Below, piece after piece: positions 7,351 to 15,048 of a DNA stretch of 22,527 nucleotides (within the stretch, counting starts at the first letter, position 1; each line of letters begins with the position of its first letter). The notes beneath the pieces were generated by a model. That model did not search any database and had not been told where the DNA came from. It saw nothing but the letters and a program-made list of their open reading frames with translations. The position numbers and the translations under genes are program-made. Source of the DNA: Gammaproteobacteria bacterium (GTDB lineage Bacteria > Pseudomonadota > Gammaproteobacteria > GCA-001735895); the NCBI GenBank assembly GCA_003645435.1, contig QNFD01000004.1, positions 1-22,527 of the forward strand, in the 5' to 3' direction.

Positions 7351-7878
7351 ATGATTGTCATTCCTAAGAGTCCTGAAATAGAAGCATTTTGGAAAAAAGC
7401 CTGTGCTTTCCTCGAAATTGGTGAGGATACACACTATTGCGCCCTTCCATTTTGTGAACACTATGAAAATACGGACGTAGAAGAACTTGATATTATCGAT
7501 GGCATTGCCGAATTGGCGGTAAAGAGCCTGAAACGGGGAACCTGCCACCAGGCCATGCAGTTTGAAAAAGATAATATTCCAATGCGCAGCGTTGGTGATT
7601 ACTGGGTCGTTGTCAAAACTGACAGCACCCCGATTTGTGTGATTAAAATTATTGCGATTAATATCGTGCCATTCAACCAGGTTGGCCCTGCATTCGCTGC
7701 TTCAGAGGGACCGGAAGGCGGTTTGATTCCAAGTCATGAGAACTGGAGTAATGCGCACCGGGAGTATTTTCAGGAACAGTGTGAACGTTGGGGAGTTGCG
7801 TGGCACGAAGACCATCCGGCCGTCTGCGAAAGCTTTATTACTGTCTATAGCCCGGATTATTTATTTGGAATTAGATGA
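7351..7878 (+). CDS. ASCH-domain protein
   Basis: This 175-residue protein looks like an ASCH (ASC-1 homology) domain protein. The region from about residue 60 fits the fold: GDYWVVVKTDSTPICVIKI (82-100) resembles the beta-barrel core, and the late EGPEGG...HREYFQEQC segment is common in bacterial ASCH proteins of this length. The domain is PUA-like and associated with RNA or nucleotide binding; some small members (YqfB) act as amidohydrolases on acetylated cytidine. That leaves two options here, an RNA-linked role or an amide hydrolase. GGAGAAG about 7 bases before the ATG is a good ribosome binding site. It follows the SDR gene on the same strand and is probably co-transcribed, and it converges on alr. 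Confidence 0.72.
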   Translation: MIVIPKSPEIEAFWKKACAFLEIGEDTHYCALPFCEHYENTDVEELDIIDGIAELAVKSLKRGTCHQAMQFEKDNIPMRSVGDYWVVVKTDSTPICVIKIIAINIVPFNQVGPAFAASEGPEGGLIPSHENWSNAHREYFQEQCERWGVAWHEDHPAVCESFITVYSPDYLFGIR

Positions 7879-7912
7879 TTGCCCCCGGTAATTGCCTGGT
7901 GAGAAATGCGGG

Positions 7913-9055
7913 TTAAACATATACTCTTGGGACTCTTTCACTGATAACAGTCAGCATTGCATCGCTCCCCATGCCAACACGTTCCCCCTGTGCCATAGGC
8001 TCCAGAATTTTGCCCAGCTGCTCGCCAAAGATGATGACCTCTTCACCAATCACCATATCATCTCTTTTTTCTCCCAGATCTATAGTTGTCATATCCATAC
8101 TCATGGTGAGAATCGGATAAAACGATCCACGGATCAGGACATGGCCACCATTCAGAAATGCTCTGGAAAATCCATCACCCCAACCTATCGATAAAGTTGC
8201 GATTGTTGTATCTGCCGGGCATTTGTATGAACTGGAATATCCAACCCCTTCGCCTTTATGAACATTGATTAAATGGCTAATTTCAGTTTTCCAACTATAG
8301 ACCTGCTTGAGGTCTACAACGGCTGCAATGGGATCATTGATGCAAAGGCCCATTAAACCGGTACTGACTCTGACCATATCAAGATGGCTTTCCGGAAGGA
8401 ACAACGTTGCTCCGGTATTGGCCATGTGAATTATACCGGACCAATTGAACTGGTTTTTAATTTCATAAACAGCCTGTTTGAAAAGGCCTAATTCTCTGCG
8501 TGTTTTTATATATGCCAACTCTCTGCAGGCTTGCTCATTTGAATGCAAATCGTCAGCACTGGCAAAATGACTAAAAAGACCTGTGACTTTCAAGTTTTCA
8601 AGCTGCGCTATCTCGTTGAAAAAAGAAACTGCATTTTCAGGAGGGATCCCCACCCGGTTAAGGCCTGTGTTGATCTTGATATGGATACTTGCATTACACC
8701 CCTGCTCTGTAGCTGCTTTGGAAATAAGGCGGGCAGTCTCTATGGAATATACGGTAATGCCTATATTCAAACTGACAGCATTAGGAATTGCTCCTCTCGG
8801 CGGTTCGCATATGATCAGAATGGGTATGTCAAACTCCTGCCTTACAAGAGCGGCATCCTCAACTGTGGTTACCCCGATCCAGTCCGCACCGGAATTTACA
8901 AAGGATCTTGCACATTCAATAGTTCCTGCCCCCCAGGCATTTCCCTTGACGATTGCCATGAATTGACAATCACCGGCAATCATCGATTTTATAGCCTTGA
9001 GGTTGTGCTCAAGAGCAGAAACATTTATCTCAAGATAGTTTCGATGACCAGACAT
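7913..9055 (-). CDS. alr: Alanine racemase-family PLP enzyme
   Basis: This 380-residue protein has the full layout of fold-III alanine racemases. The PLP lysine is Lys37 in MAIVKGNAWGAG (usual AVVKANAYGHG). TGLNRVGI follows at mid-barrel. The second catalytic residue, Tyr, lies in GVGYSSSYKCP, and the substrate-carboxylate region is near MSMDMTT. It should interconvert L- and D-alanine or a related amino acid. Divergence in the PLP loop (KGNAW for KANAY) and its place as the last gene of an ABC transporter operon suggest a catabolic or broad-specificity racemase rather than the cell-wall enzyme. GGAAAGG precedes the ATG. The gap to the upstream permease is 52 bases with no terminator seen. 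Confidence 0.88.
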   Translation of the reverse strand: MSGHRNYLEINVSALEHNLKAIKSMIAGDCQFMAIVKGNAWGAGTIECARSFVNSGADWIGVTTVEDAALVRQEFDIPILIICEPPRGAIPNAVSLNIGITVYSIETARLISKAATEQGCNASIHIKINTGLNRVGIPPENAVSFFNEIAQLENLKVTGLFSHFASADDLHSNEQACRELAYIKTRRELGLFKQAVYEIKNQFNWSGIIHMANTGATLFLPESHLDMVRVSTGLMGLCINDPIAAVVDLKQVYSWKTEISHLINVHKGEGVGYSSSYKCPADTTIATLSIGWGDGFSRAFLNGGHVLIRGSFYPILTMSMDMTTIDLGEKRDDMVIGEEVIIFGEQLGKILEPMAQGERVGMGSDAMLTVISERVPRVYV

Positions 9056-9107
9056 ATTACCTTTCCATTAATATTGAAGTGCGATTCTGGGTTATAGAAA
9101 TCACAAA

Positions 9108-9866
9108 TCAGGTTTCTCTGGGACGTAGATGAGCGAACCACTGTTTTTCCCAGAAGTTAAAACCGCGTGTGACAAAGAAAACGATAATCATATAAAGCAC
9201 CGCCGCGGCGATGAAGCCTTCGTATGCCAGATAATACTTACCGTTCAATATTCGTCCCGCACCTAGAATATCGATGATGGTCACGGTGCTCGCCACGACA
9301 CTGCCATGAATCATGAATATCACTTCGTTTGAGTAGGCCGGGAGTGCGCGTCGAAGTCCGCTGGGAACAATGATTCGTGAATATTTTTTCCAGGTCGACA
9401 TGCCGCTTGCACTGGCTGCCTCAACTTCGCCACGGGGCACCTGCTCGAAGGCCCCACGCAGGATCTCTGTCGTATAGGCCGCGGAGTTAATTGTAAATGC
9501 GATCAGCGTGCACCACCAGGCATCTTTGAATACCACCCACAGAAATCCATTTCGAATAAAATCTATTTCACTAAACCCGTAGTAAATCAGATAAAGTTGA
9601 AGCAGTAGCGGCGTTCCCCGGAAAAAATAGGTGTAAGCCCCGACAACCCGGGCGAGAATTGGCACGCGATTAACCTGGCATACCGCGAGTGGGATAGCAA
9701 TCATGCCAGCTATTAATAGCGACAGACTAACCAGAACAACGGTATGCCAGGCACCGTCCAGAAACAAGCGCCAGTTTTCGAATATCAGATAAAAATCAAT
9801 CGGTGATACGTTTTCGCTGAATTGCTGGATCGCTTCCCAATGGTTAAATTTTTCTGCTTCAGCCAT
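9108..9866 (-). CDS. Polar amino acid ABC transporter permease (HisM/ArtM type)
   Basis: This 252-residue inner-membrane protein has about five hydrophobic segments and the HisMQ-family signature. YFFRGTPLLLQLYLIYYG is the early conserved loop, and EILRGAFEQVPRGEVEAASA is the EAA loop that contacts the ATPase. It pairs with the other permease as a heterodimer for arginine/histidine/opine-like substrates. It has an N-terminal extension of about 30 polar residues before the first membrane segment. Its start lies two bases after the upstream permease stop, with AGGAGGG as ribosome binding site, indicating coupling. Confidence 0.93.
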   Translation of the reverse strand: MAEAEKFNHWEAIQQFSENVSPIDFYLIFENWRLFLDGAWHTVVLVSLSLLIAGMIAIPLAVCQVNRVPILARVVGAYTYFFRGTPLLLQLYLIYYGFSEIDFIRNGFLWVVFKDAWWCTLIAFTINSAAYTTEILRGAFEQVPRGEVEAASASGMSTWKKYSRIIVPSGLRRALPAYSNEVIFMIHGSVVASTVTIIDILGAGRILNGKYYLAYEGFIAAAVLYMIIVFFVTRGFNFWEKQWFAHLRPRET

Positions 9867-9868
9867 GT

Positions 9869-10558
9869 TCAGGCCCTCCTTAAACCGTCGCTGTATTTAC
9901 GATCAAGCCAGCGTAACCCCAGGTTCGAAATTGTGGTTAAAACCAGGTAGATAGCCAGGGCTACGAACAGAAACGGAAATAACTCGCGCGTCGAGCGACC
10001 AGCGGTCATCGATTCATAGACCAGTTCATGCAGGCCAAGTACCGATACCAATGCGGTTGTCTTGAGTAAAACAAGCCAGTTGTTGCTGAAACTCGGCAAT
10101 GCATAACGAACCAGCTGTGGCCAGATAATTCTAAGCATCAACGAAACTCTGCCCATGCCGCAAGCCACACCCGCCTCGATCTGGCCGCCTGGGATCGCAA
10201 GATATGCCCCTCTGAATGTTTCGGTCATATAGGCGCCGAAGATAAAGCCGATGGTGCCCACGCCGGCGGTGAAGTGATTGATCTCCACATACCCCCAAAG
10301 GCCAGTGGCATCGCCAAGGTCATTGAGAAGCTGCTGGCCACCATAAAAAATCAATAGCATGAGGACCAGATCGGGGACACCGCGAATAAGCGTGGTATAG
10401 GCGTTTGCAGTCCGATTGGCCGCTCTTGAGTTGCTTAGTTTCCCCCATGCTCCCAACAACCCGAAAAAGACAGCAATCAAGACTGAAGCAATAGAAACCA
10501 GGATGGTTATCCCGGTACCTTTCATGATTGATGGCATGTAGGCGATTACACTATCCAT
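9869..10558 (-). CDS. Polar amino acid ABC transporter permease (HisQ/ArtQ type)
   Basis: This 229-residue membrane protein is of the HisMQ permease family. TLIRGVPDLVLMLLIFYGGQ (substrate-path loop) and ETFRGAYLAIPGGQIEAGVA (EAA loop) are clear. Length and about five membrane segments are normal. It should form the channel with the downstream permease. The GVPDLV variant is more like ArtQ/HisQ than glutamine permeases. It follows the binding protein gene after a 113-base gap and is two bases from the next permease. Confidence 0.93.
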   Translation of the reverse strand: MDSVIAYMPSIMKGTGITILVSIASVLIAVFFGLLGAWGKLSNSRAANRTANAYTTLIRGVPDLVLMLLIFYGGQQLLNDLGDATGLWGYVEINHFTAGVGTIGFIFGAYMTETFRGAYLAIPGGQIEAGVACGMGRVSLMLRIIWPQLVRYALPSFSNNWLVLLKTTALVSVLGLHELVYESMTAGRSTRELFPFLFVALAIYLVLTTISNLGLRWLDRKYSDGLRRA

Positions 10559-10609
10559 TTTTCAGGCCTTTTCACAATTTAGATACTCGGGAAATCTTCG
10601 GTAAGCGGA

Positions 10610-10676
10610 TATGGGGCGACAAGATTGTCGTTGTATTCAATCACAATCCTGCTACCCCAATAAGCGAAGCTTTATT
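10610..10676 (-). other. Intercistronic stem-loops between binding protein and permease genes
   Basis: Two small dyads lie in the 113-base gap: CGACAA-GA-TTGTCG near 10617-10630, and AATAAGC-GAA-GCTTTATT at 10659-10676 overlapping the binding protein stop codon. Such hairpins after a binding protein gene often stabilise its mRNA, so that it is made in excess over the membrane proteins. Only the dyads are seen; the role is inferred. Confidence 0.35.
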
Positions 10677-11457
10677 TAATTTCCGGACCGTAGATATCCA
10701 TAGAGAAAGTCCTGTTATTGATCTCCATATACGAACCATCCGCACGCATATCCAGGATCGCCTGGCTCAAGGCATCTCGAAGCTCTTCATTACCCTTGCG
10801 CAAGGCAATACCCGTGCCTTCACCCAGGCACGCCACATCATTCAAATCGGGACCAATAAATTCAAAATCCTGACCGGCTTTGGTTCTCAAAAAACCTTCC
10901 TGAAGTTGAATGCTGTCAGCGACATATACATCAACACGTCCATTCAAGAGATCATTGTAACCATCACTTTCAACGGCATAGAGTTTAATGTCGGCGTTGG
11001 AATGAAATTTTTCCACATAACATGCCTGAGTCGTTGCGCGTTGTGTACCAATAGATACTCCTGCAAGCCCAGCTACGGAAACGTCAATATTTGCGCCCTT
11101 ACGTGCAATCATCTTTGTTGGTGTCTGGTAATATTTTCCAGTGAAATCGACTTTCTTCTTACGGTCTGCTGTGATCGACATGGATGCAATAATAAGATCA
11201 TATTTCTTGGCCAGCAAGCCCGGGATCATACCGTCCCAATCTTGTGCAACAAGCACACATTCACGCCCAATTCTCTCGCACAAAGCAAAGGTTATGTCAG
11301 TATCAAAGCCCTTGATATTGCCATTTTCATCAGTCCAGTTGAATGGCGGGTAGGCACCTTCAGTGGCAACCCTGAGAACGTCCGCTGCCTTGACAGGCAG
11401 GATAAAACTCGCGGTCATAACACTGATTGCAACAAGTACTAAGTTAATTTTTTTCAT
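10672..11457 (-). CDS. Polar amino acid ABC transporter substrate-binding protein (ArgT/HisJ-like)
   Basis: This 261-residue periplasmic protein has a Sec signal peptide (MKKINLVLVAISVMTAS...VKA, cleavage probably after residue 24). The family 3 solute-binding fold follows: VATEGAYPPFNWTDENG starts the ligand site, GFDTDI follows, and DLIIASMSITADRKKKVDF is the family hinge motif. The segment YVADSIQLQEGFL corresponds to the second lobe, where basic amino acid binders have VxxDxxxL. Arginine, ornithine, opines or guanidino acids are all credible ligands. The gene order and a GpuA-like enzyme next to it favour a guanidino compound (inference). AGGAGGAAT before the ATG is an excellent ribosome binding site. 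Confidence 0.92.
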   Translation of the reverse strand: MKKINLVLVAISVMTASFILPVKAADVLRVATEGAYPPFNWTDENGNIKGFDTDITFALCERIGRECVLVAQDWDGMIPGLLAKKYDLIIASMSITADRKKKVDFTGKYYQTPTKMIARKGANIDVSVAGLAGVSIGTQRATTQACYVEKFHSNADIKLYAVESDGYNDLLNGRVDVYVADSIQLQEGFLRTKAGQDFEFIGPDLNDVACLGEGTGIALRKGNEELRDALSQAILDMRADGSYMEINNRTFSMDIYGPEIK

Positions 11458-11529
11458 CTTATTCCTCCTGATTTATAAGTTGTATTCTGTTCACTTAACC
11501 ACGGTTATTTTGATGAATAGTGAACGGTT

Positions 11530-12372
11530 CTAATCCAGCGTCCCCGAAAGGAATTGTTTGAAACGATCAGATTTAGGCGAATCAAAAACCTGATCTGGCG
11601 GGCCATATTCTTCGACCTGCCCCTGGTGCAGAAACATCACCTGATCGGAAACTTCCCGCGCGAATCCCATTTCATGGGTCACTACCAGCATGGTGCGCCC
11701 CTCTTCGGCCAAACCGCGCATAATGCTTAATACTTCGCCCACCAGCTCCGGGTCGAGCGCCGACGTCGGTTCATCAAACAGCATGACTTCCGGTTCCATG
11801 GCTAAGGCACGGGCGATGGCGGCGCGTTGCTGTTGACCACCGGATAAATGGGATGGGTAGTAATCCTTGCGATCGTAAAGCCCGACCCGTTGAAGCATTT
11901 GTTCAGCCAGTGCAATCGCCTCGGCCTTCGACTTCTTCAACACGTGGATCGGTGCTTCAATCACATTCTCCAGAACAGTCATATGCGACCAGAGATTAAA
12001 GCTCTGGAAAACCATCGCCAGTCGTGAGCGGATTTTTTGAACCTGTTTGATATCTTCCGCCTCAAGACCACCCCCAATTTCACGCATGCGAATCAATTCG
12101 CCATGGACAAAAACTTTTCCGGAGCTTGGTGTTTCTAGAAGATTGATACATCGAAGGAAGGTGCTTTTACCTGATCCACTCGATCCCAGGATCGAAATTA
12201 CATCATGATTGCTGGCCCTGAGAGAGATGCCCTTTAAAACTTCGATCGAGCCGAATGATTTATGTAAGTCCTCGACGACAATCACGTCCTCACTACCGCT
12301 AGCCACAGCATCAGCCGCTCGTCGAATTTGTTCTCCAGGCTGGGGCAGCGCTTTCAGTTCCACATTTCTCAT
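11530..12372 (-). CDS. Polar amino acid ABC transporter ATP-binding protein (HisP/ArtP-like)
   Basis: This 280-residue ATPase has all ABC motifs: Walker [10 protein letters not shown], signature LSGGQQQR, Walker [13 protein letters not shown] and the switch His in VVTHEMGFA. The order and wording match the HisP/GlnQ polar amino acid class. It has about 28 extra residues before [10 protein letters not shown] compared with most HisP proteins. There is no downstream ATG near the usual start, so the extension is probably real. It is the first gene of the transporter operon (ATPase, binding protein, two permeases, alr). The upstream region carries a duplicated LysR operator-promoter, so it is probably controlled by the LysR protein encoded at 13786. 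Confidence 0.93.
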   Translation of the reverse strand: MRNVELKALPQPGEQIRRAADAVASGSEDVIVVEDLHKSFGSIEVLKGISLRASNHDVISILGSSGSGKSTFLRCINLLETPSSGKVFVHGELIRMREIGGGLEAEDIKQVQKIRSRLAMVFQSFNLWSHMTVLENVIEAPIHVLKKSKAEAIALAEQMLQRVGLYDRKDYYPSHLSGGQQQRAAIARALAMEPEVMLFDEPTSALDPELVGEVLSIMRGLAEEGRTMLVVTHEMGFAREVSDQVMFLHQGQVEEYGPPDQVFDSPKSDRFKQFLSGTLD

Positions 12373-12411
12373 GTCGTTTTATCCTACTAAGTCGATACAG
12401 CATTTCGGATT

Positions 12412-12473
12412 AGAAAACGAGCATAACACCCGACTTATGTTTCAATAAATATATAATAATGAAATTATACTTT
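12412..12473. promoter_or_regulatory. Duplicated LysR operator-promoter, copy A (upstream of the transporter operon)
   Basis: This region matches 13708-13770 at matching spacing. It holds the dyad ATAAC ACCC GACTTAT (ATAA-N8-TTAT) at 12423-12438, six bases, then the identical ATAAATATATAATAA at 12445-12459, and ends in an ACTTTA shared by both copies. TATAAT at 12452-12457 is a good -10 for the plus direction. It sits between the ATPase gene start (12372, minus) and a decayed LysR gene (plus), mirroring the gpuA/lysR arrangement. Inference: a LysR-binding site that controls the transporter. Confidence 0.7.
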
Positions 12474-12488
12474 AGATTAATCATAAGT

Positions 12489-12690
12489 TATTTTGGCTAG
12501 ATTAAAACCTGCCACCATCGTCGACATCAAGTGACAGTATATGTTTATGGGGACTGTAGAACGTGGTCGAAAATGATTTCGCTCATCGGGCCAGGACAAA
12601 TTGTTTATGAGGAGACACAACAAAATATTTGCCGCGTTGCAAGATATCGAATCTAAAGTTGACTTCCGGCAACCTTCGACCTCAGAACCT
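12489..12690 (+). pseudogene. Decayed duplicate of the LysR regulator gene
   Basis: The DNA is colinear with the 5' part of the intact LysR gene at 13786. From the shared promoter it continues for 45 aligned bases to GTCGAC, so the ancestral start codon aligns to ATT at 12489-12491. Positions 12518-12546 match the codons for VDLKQLRIF, then about 104 bases are missing. Positions 12551-12680 match 13951-14080. An extra A in CAACAAAATATT shifts the frame, but IFAALQDIESKVDFRQ is still readable against IFAELHDFQSKVDFRQ in the intact protein. Similarity stops just before the gpuA-like stop codon at 12701. Start loss, deletion and frameshift make it non-functional. Confidence 0.85.
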
Positions 12691-12700
12691 AAAACAATTT

Positions 12701-13663
12701 CTAACGCCGAGCTACCAGAGCATCTGCTAAAACACAGAGAATTTCATACATCAGGTTTGCTCCGACCAGAGCCGTATTGCCGGACTGATCGAAGGGCGGT
12801 GAGACCTCAACCACATCTCCGCCGATAAGATTTAGGCCCCTTAGACCACGGATCATCTTCTGCGCCTCGTAGGTTGAATAACCCCCGATTTCCGGTGTCC
12901 CGGTACCCGGTGCATAGACTGGATCGAGGCCGTCTACATCGAAGCTCACGTAGGTCGGGCCGTCACCGACAACATTCCGCGCTTCTTTGATAACGGCATC
13001 GACACCCATGTCAAAATACTCGTCAATAGTGATCACCCGCATCCCCGAATCATACGAATATTGCCAGTCATCTTCCGAGTACATGGTACCGCGAATACCA
13101 ATCTGTACAGTGCGTTTCGGGTCGAGCAGGCCTTCTTCGACGGCGCGACGGAATGGCGTACCATGGGTGTATTTATGACCGCCAAAATAGTCGTCGCTGG
13201 TGTCGTTGTGAGCATCGAAGTGGACCATGCCGACAGGTCCGTCTTTGGCAATGGCTCGCATCACCGGCAGTGTCATCAAGTGATCTCCGCCAGCACTCAA
13301 TGGAATGGTTCCGGCGGCATGAACACCGTTAAAGAAGTTTTCGATGATGTCCATGGACTCCATGATATCGATGGGATTGACTCCGGTGTCTCCCAGGTCG
13401 GCAATCTTACATAACTCGAAGGGATTGATACGATTGGACGGGTTAATGCGCCGAATGAAACTAGACATATTTCTGATTTCGCGTGGGCCGTGGCGGGCAC
13501 CCGCTCGATTGGTTGTACCGCCATCCCAGGGCACACCGATCAGGGCGATATCTACAAGCGACGGATCGGTGATAAACGGCAGGCGCATGAAGGTGGGTAT
13601 GCCGCCATATCGTGGTACTAACGAACTGTCAACTGGCACAAATTGGTTGTCTGAATCGGTCAT
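12701..13663 (-). CDS. gpuA: Guanidinopropionase-like ureohydrolase
   Basis: This 320-residue manganese ureohydrolase has all metal motifs: GGDH (His128), FDAHND (Asp150, His152, Asp154) and SFDVDGLDP. It should split a guanidino acid into urea and an omega-amino acid in the cytoplasm. Wording such as IGVPWDGGTTNRAGARHGPRE, GGDHLMTLP and YTHGTPFRRA matches, from memory, P. aeruginosa guanidinopropionase more closely than guanidinobutyrase. Tyr159 sits at the position reported as Tyr in GpuA and Met in GbuA, so 3-guanidinopropionate (giving beta-alanine) is the best guess. ATG 13663 is chosen over ATG 13678 because AAGGAA lies six bases before it and gives a family-typical length. It is divergent from lysR across operator copy B. 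Agmatinase remains an alternative. Confidence 0.85.
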   Translation of the reverse strand: MTDSDNQFVPVDSSLVPRYGGIPTFMRLPFITDPSLVDIALIGVPWDGGTTNRAGARHGPREIRNMSSFIRRINPSNRINPFELCKIADLGDTGVNPIDIMESMDIIENFFNGVHAAGTIPLSAGGDHLMTLPVMRAIAKDGPVGMVHFDAHNDTSDDYFGGHKYTHGTPFRRAVEEGLLDPKRTVQIGIRGTMYSEDDWQYSYDSGMRVITIDEYFDMGVDAVIKEARNVVGDGPTYVSFDVDGLDPVYAPGTGTPEIGGYSTYEAQKMIRGLRGLNLIGGDVVEVSPPFDQSGNTALVGANLMYEILCVLADALVARR

Positions 13664-13707
13664 TGATTGTTCCTTCATATGCTTAATTTGTTGATTTTAC
13701 TTGCCCG

Positions 13708-13770
13708 AAACAAAGACCATAACATTCGACTTATACTTACATAAATATATAATAAGTAAACTTCACTTTA
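13708..13770. promoter_or_regulatory. LysR operator-promoter, copy B (between gpuA-like gene and lysR)
   Basis: The dyad ATAAC ATTC GACTTAT lies at 13719-13734, followed at the same spacing as copy A by ATAAATATATAATAA (13741-13755). For the plus direction TTCGAC (13725-13730), 17 bases and TATAAT (13748-13753) form a credible promoter for lysR, with the start codon 32 bases downstream. The dyad overlaps this -35, which fits the autorepression plus divergent activation usual for LysR regulators. Confidence 0.7.
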
Positions 13771-13785
13771 TGAAAATCGAAAGTC

Positions 13786-14697
13786 ATGCCTGCTCAATCA
13801 CTACCGATCTTCAACGTCGACCTTAAGCAACTGCGCATATTTAAAACAATTGTGGAATGTGGAGGCTTTACACTGGCTCAGATTGTTTTGAATACGAGCA
13901 CATCGGCTATAAGCGTTCAGATTTCTGCACTTGAAGATCGCCTGGGAGCAAGACTGTGCGAACGCGGGCGCAAAGGATTTCGCCTTACTGAGCAAGGGCA
14001 AATCGTCTATGACGAAATACAACAAATATTTGCCGAGTTGCACGACTTCCAATCTAAAGTCGACTTCAGACAGAGACCCTTGAGTGGCGAATTGCGCCTG
14101 GCAATCGTCGACAACATTATCACCAATCCAGAAGTTGAGTTATCGAAAGTGATCAGCTCATTTCGACAACTTGGCGAAGACATTACAATTCGTCTTGATA
14201 TACAGGCGCCAGTCGAACTTGAACAAACCGTTTTATCTGGTCGCTACGACCTGGGGATCGGATCTTTTTATCAGTCATCGCCAAGCTTAAATTATGATCC
14301 GCTTTTTTTCGAAGAACAGAGCCTCTATTGTGGTTACACACATCCGTTGTTCCAAAAGGAATCCTTCGATGTGAAAGATAAAGACCTGGAAGGTATGGAC
14401 TATATAGTTCGAGGTTATATGGCGAAAATGGAGAAGGAAAAACTTCCGCAATGCCGACAGGCAGCAGTGTCTTACCATGTTGAAGGTGTTGCCATTCTAA
14501 TACTAAGCGGTGATTTGATTGGCTATTTACCCACTCATTTTGCGGAAAGATGGGTAAGTCGAAACGAAATGAAACCACTTCTATTTGACACACATTCGTA
14601 TACCTCGCAATTCAGCCTAATTTCACCCGCGCGACAACATGACAGGCCGCTGGTACGGGAATTCAAGCGACTGTTGGGCAACCCCGCGAAGAAATAA
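13786..14697 (+). CDS. LysR-type transcriptional regulator (GpuR-like position)
   Basis: This 303-residue protein has the N-terminal winged helix-turn-helix of LysR regulators (LKQLRIFKTIVECGGFTLAQ, then SAISVQISALEDRLGARLCER) and a C-terminal two-lobe effector-binding domain of normal length. The helix-turn-helix has AQIVLNTS where most members have AA..L..S, within normal variation. It is transcribed divergently from the gpuA-like gene, the usual layout for a LysR activator and its target; P. aeruginosa gpuA is also LysR-regulated (gpuR). The matching operator upstream of the ABC operon implies it controls uptake as well. A broken second copy lies at 12489-12690. No strong ribosome binding site is visible, only GAAAG. 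Confidence 0.9.
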   Translation: MPAQSLPIFNVDLKQLRIFKTIVECGGFTLAQIVLNTSTSAISVQISALEDRLGARLCERGRKGFRLTEQGQIVYDEIQQIFAELHDFQSKVDFRQRPLSGELRLAIVDNIITNPEVELSKVISSFRQLGEDITIRLDIQAPVELEQTVLSGRYDLGIGSFYQSSPSLNYDPLFFEEQSLYCGYTHPLFQKESFDVKDKDLEGMDYIVRGYMAKMEKEKLPQCRQAAVSYHVEGVAILILSGDLIGYLPTHFAERWVSRNEMKPLLFDTHSYTSQFSLISPARQHDRPLVREFKRLLGNPAKK

Positions 14698-14802
14698 TCC
14701 GAGCATGGATGCAGGAACTTGAAAATCATAATCCATACAGCGTGCCCATCATCCTGGTATTCCTTACCATAAGAACTACCTCCAGCAAGATTTACTTAAC
14801 TT
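14698..14802. other. Short gap after lysR
   Basis: I see no gene, repeat or terminator-like hairpin with a T tract between the lysR stop and the gene remnant that starts at 14803. Confidence 0.4.
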
Positions 14803-15048
14803 TTAAGATGATAGTACCCCCCCGGGACGTGGTATGAATGCCATCATTTCGTCGATCCAGTTGAAATCCTTATCGAAATCGTAATCCACTTGTTCCTGCA
14901 GATCATCGGGAAGCAGGTGCATCAACAAGCGCAGCGCTAATTCCCCGGCTTTCAGGCCCACATTTCGCTCTCCATAGGCGTAGACCATGTTGTATTGACC
15001 CCATTCGCCCGTGGAACGAGTTCGTCCGAAGGCATATACAGAATCACC
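14803..15048 (-). pseudogene. Unidentified gene remnant (C-terminal-like fragment) downstream of ald
   Basis: Directly after the ald stop codon, and in the same frame, the minus strand stays open for about 80 codons: YAFGRTRSTGEWGQYNMVYA, then YGERNVGLKAGELALRLLMH, then LLPDDLQEQVDYDFDKDFNW. The composition is protein-like (amphipathic LALRLLMHLLP, acidic DYDFDKDF), but the stretch lacks an N-terminus. An ATG at 14988 would give only 61 residues. A run of seven G's near 14817-14823 lies just before the stop, so the last residues may be out of frame. I do not recognise the family. It is most likely the 3' end of a gene truncated by the event that placed ald here; a small real gene cannot be excluded. 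Confidence 0.45.

Noticed and set aside
8543..9097. Plus-strand open frame antisense to alr
   Set aside because: The minus-strand alanine racemase is unambiguous and the antisense translation shows no domain.
10528..11442. Long plus-strand open frame (304 codons) across the binding protein gene
   Set aside because: It is antisense to a binding protein with signal peptide and family motifs; its translation is Cys/His/Ile-rich and not protein-like.
12601..12828. Plus-strand 75-codon frame at the end of the gpuA-like gene as a real small gene
   Set aside because: Its first half is the frameshifted LysR remnant and its second half is antisense to the ureohydrolase C-terminus.
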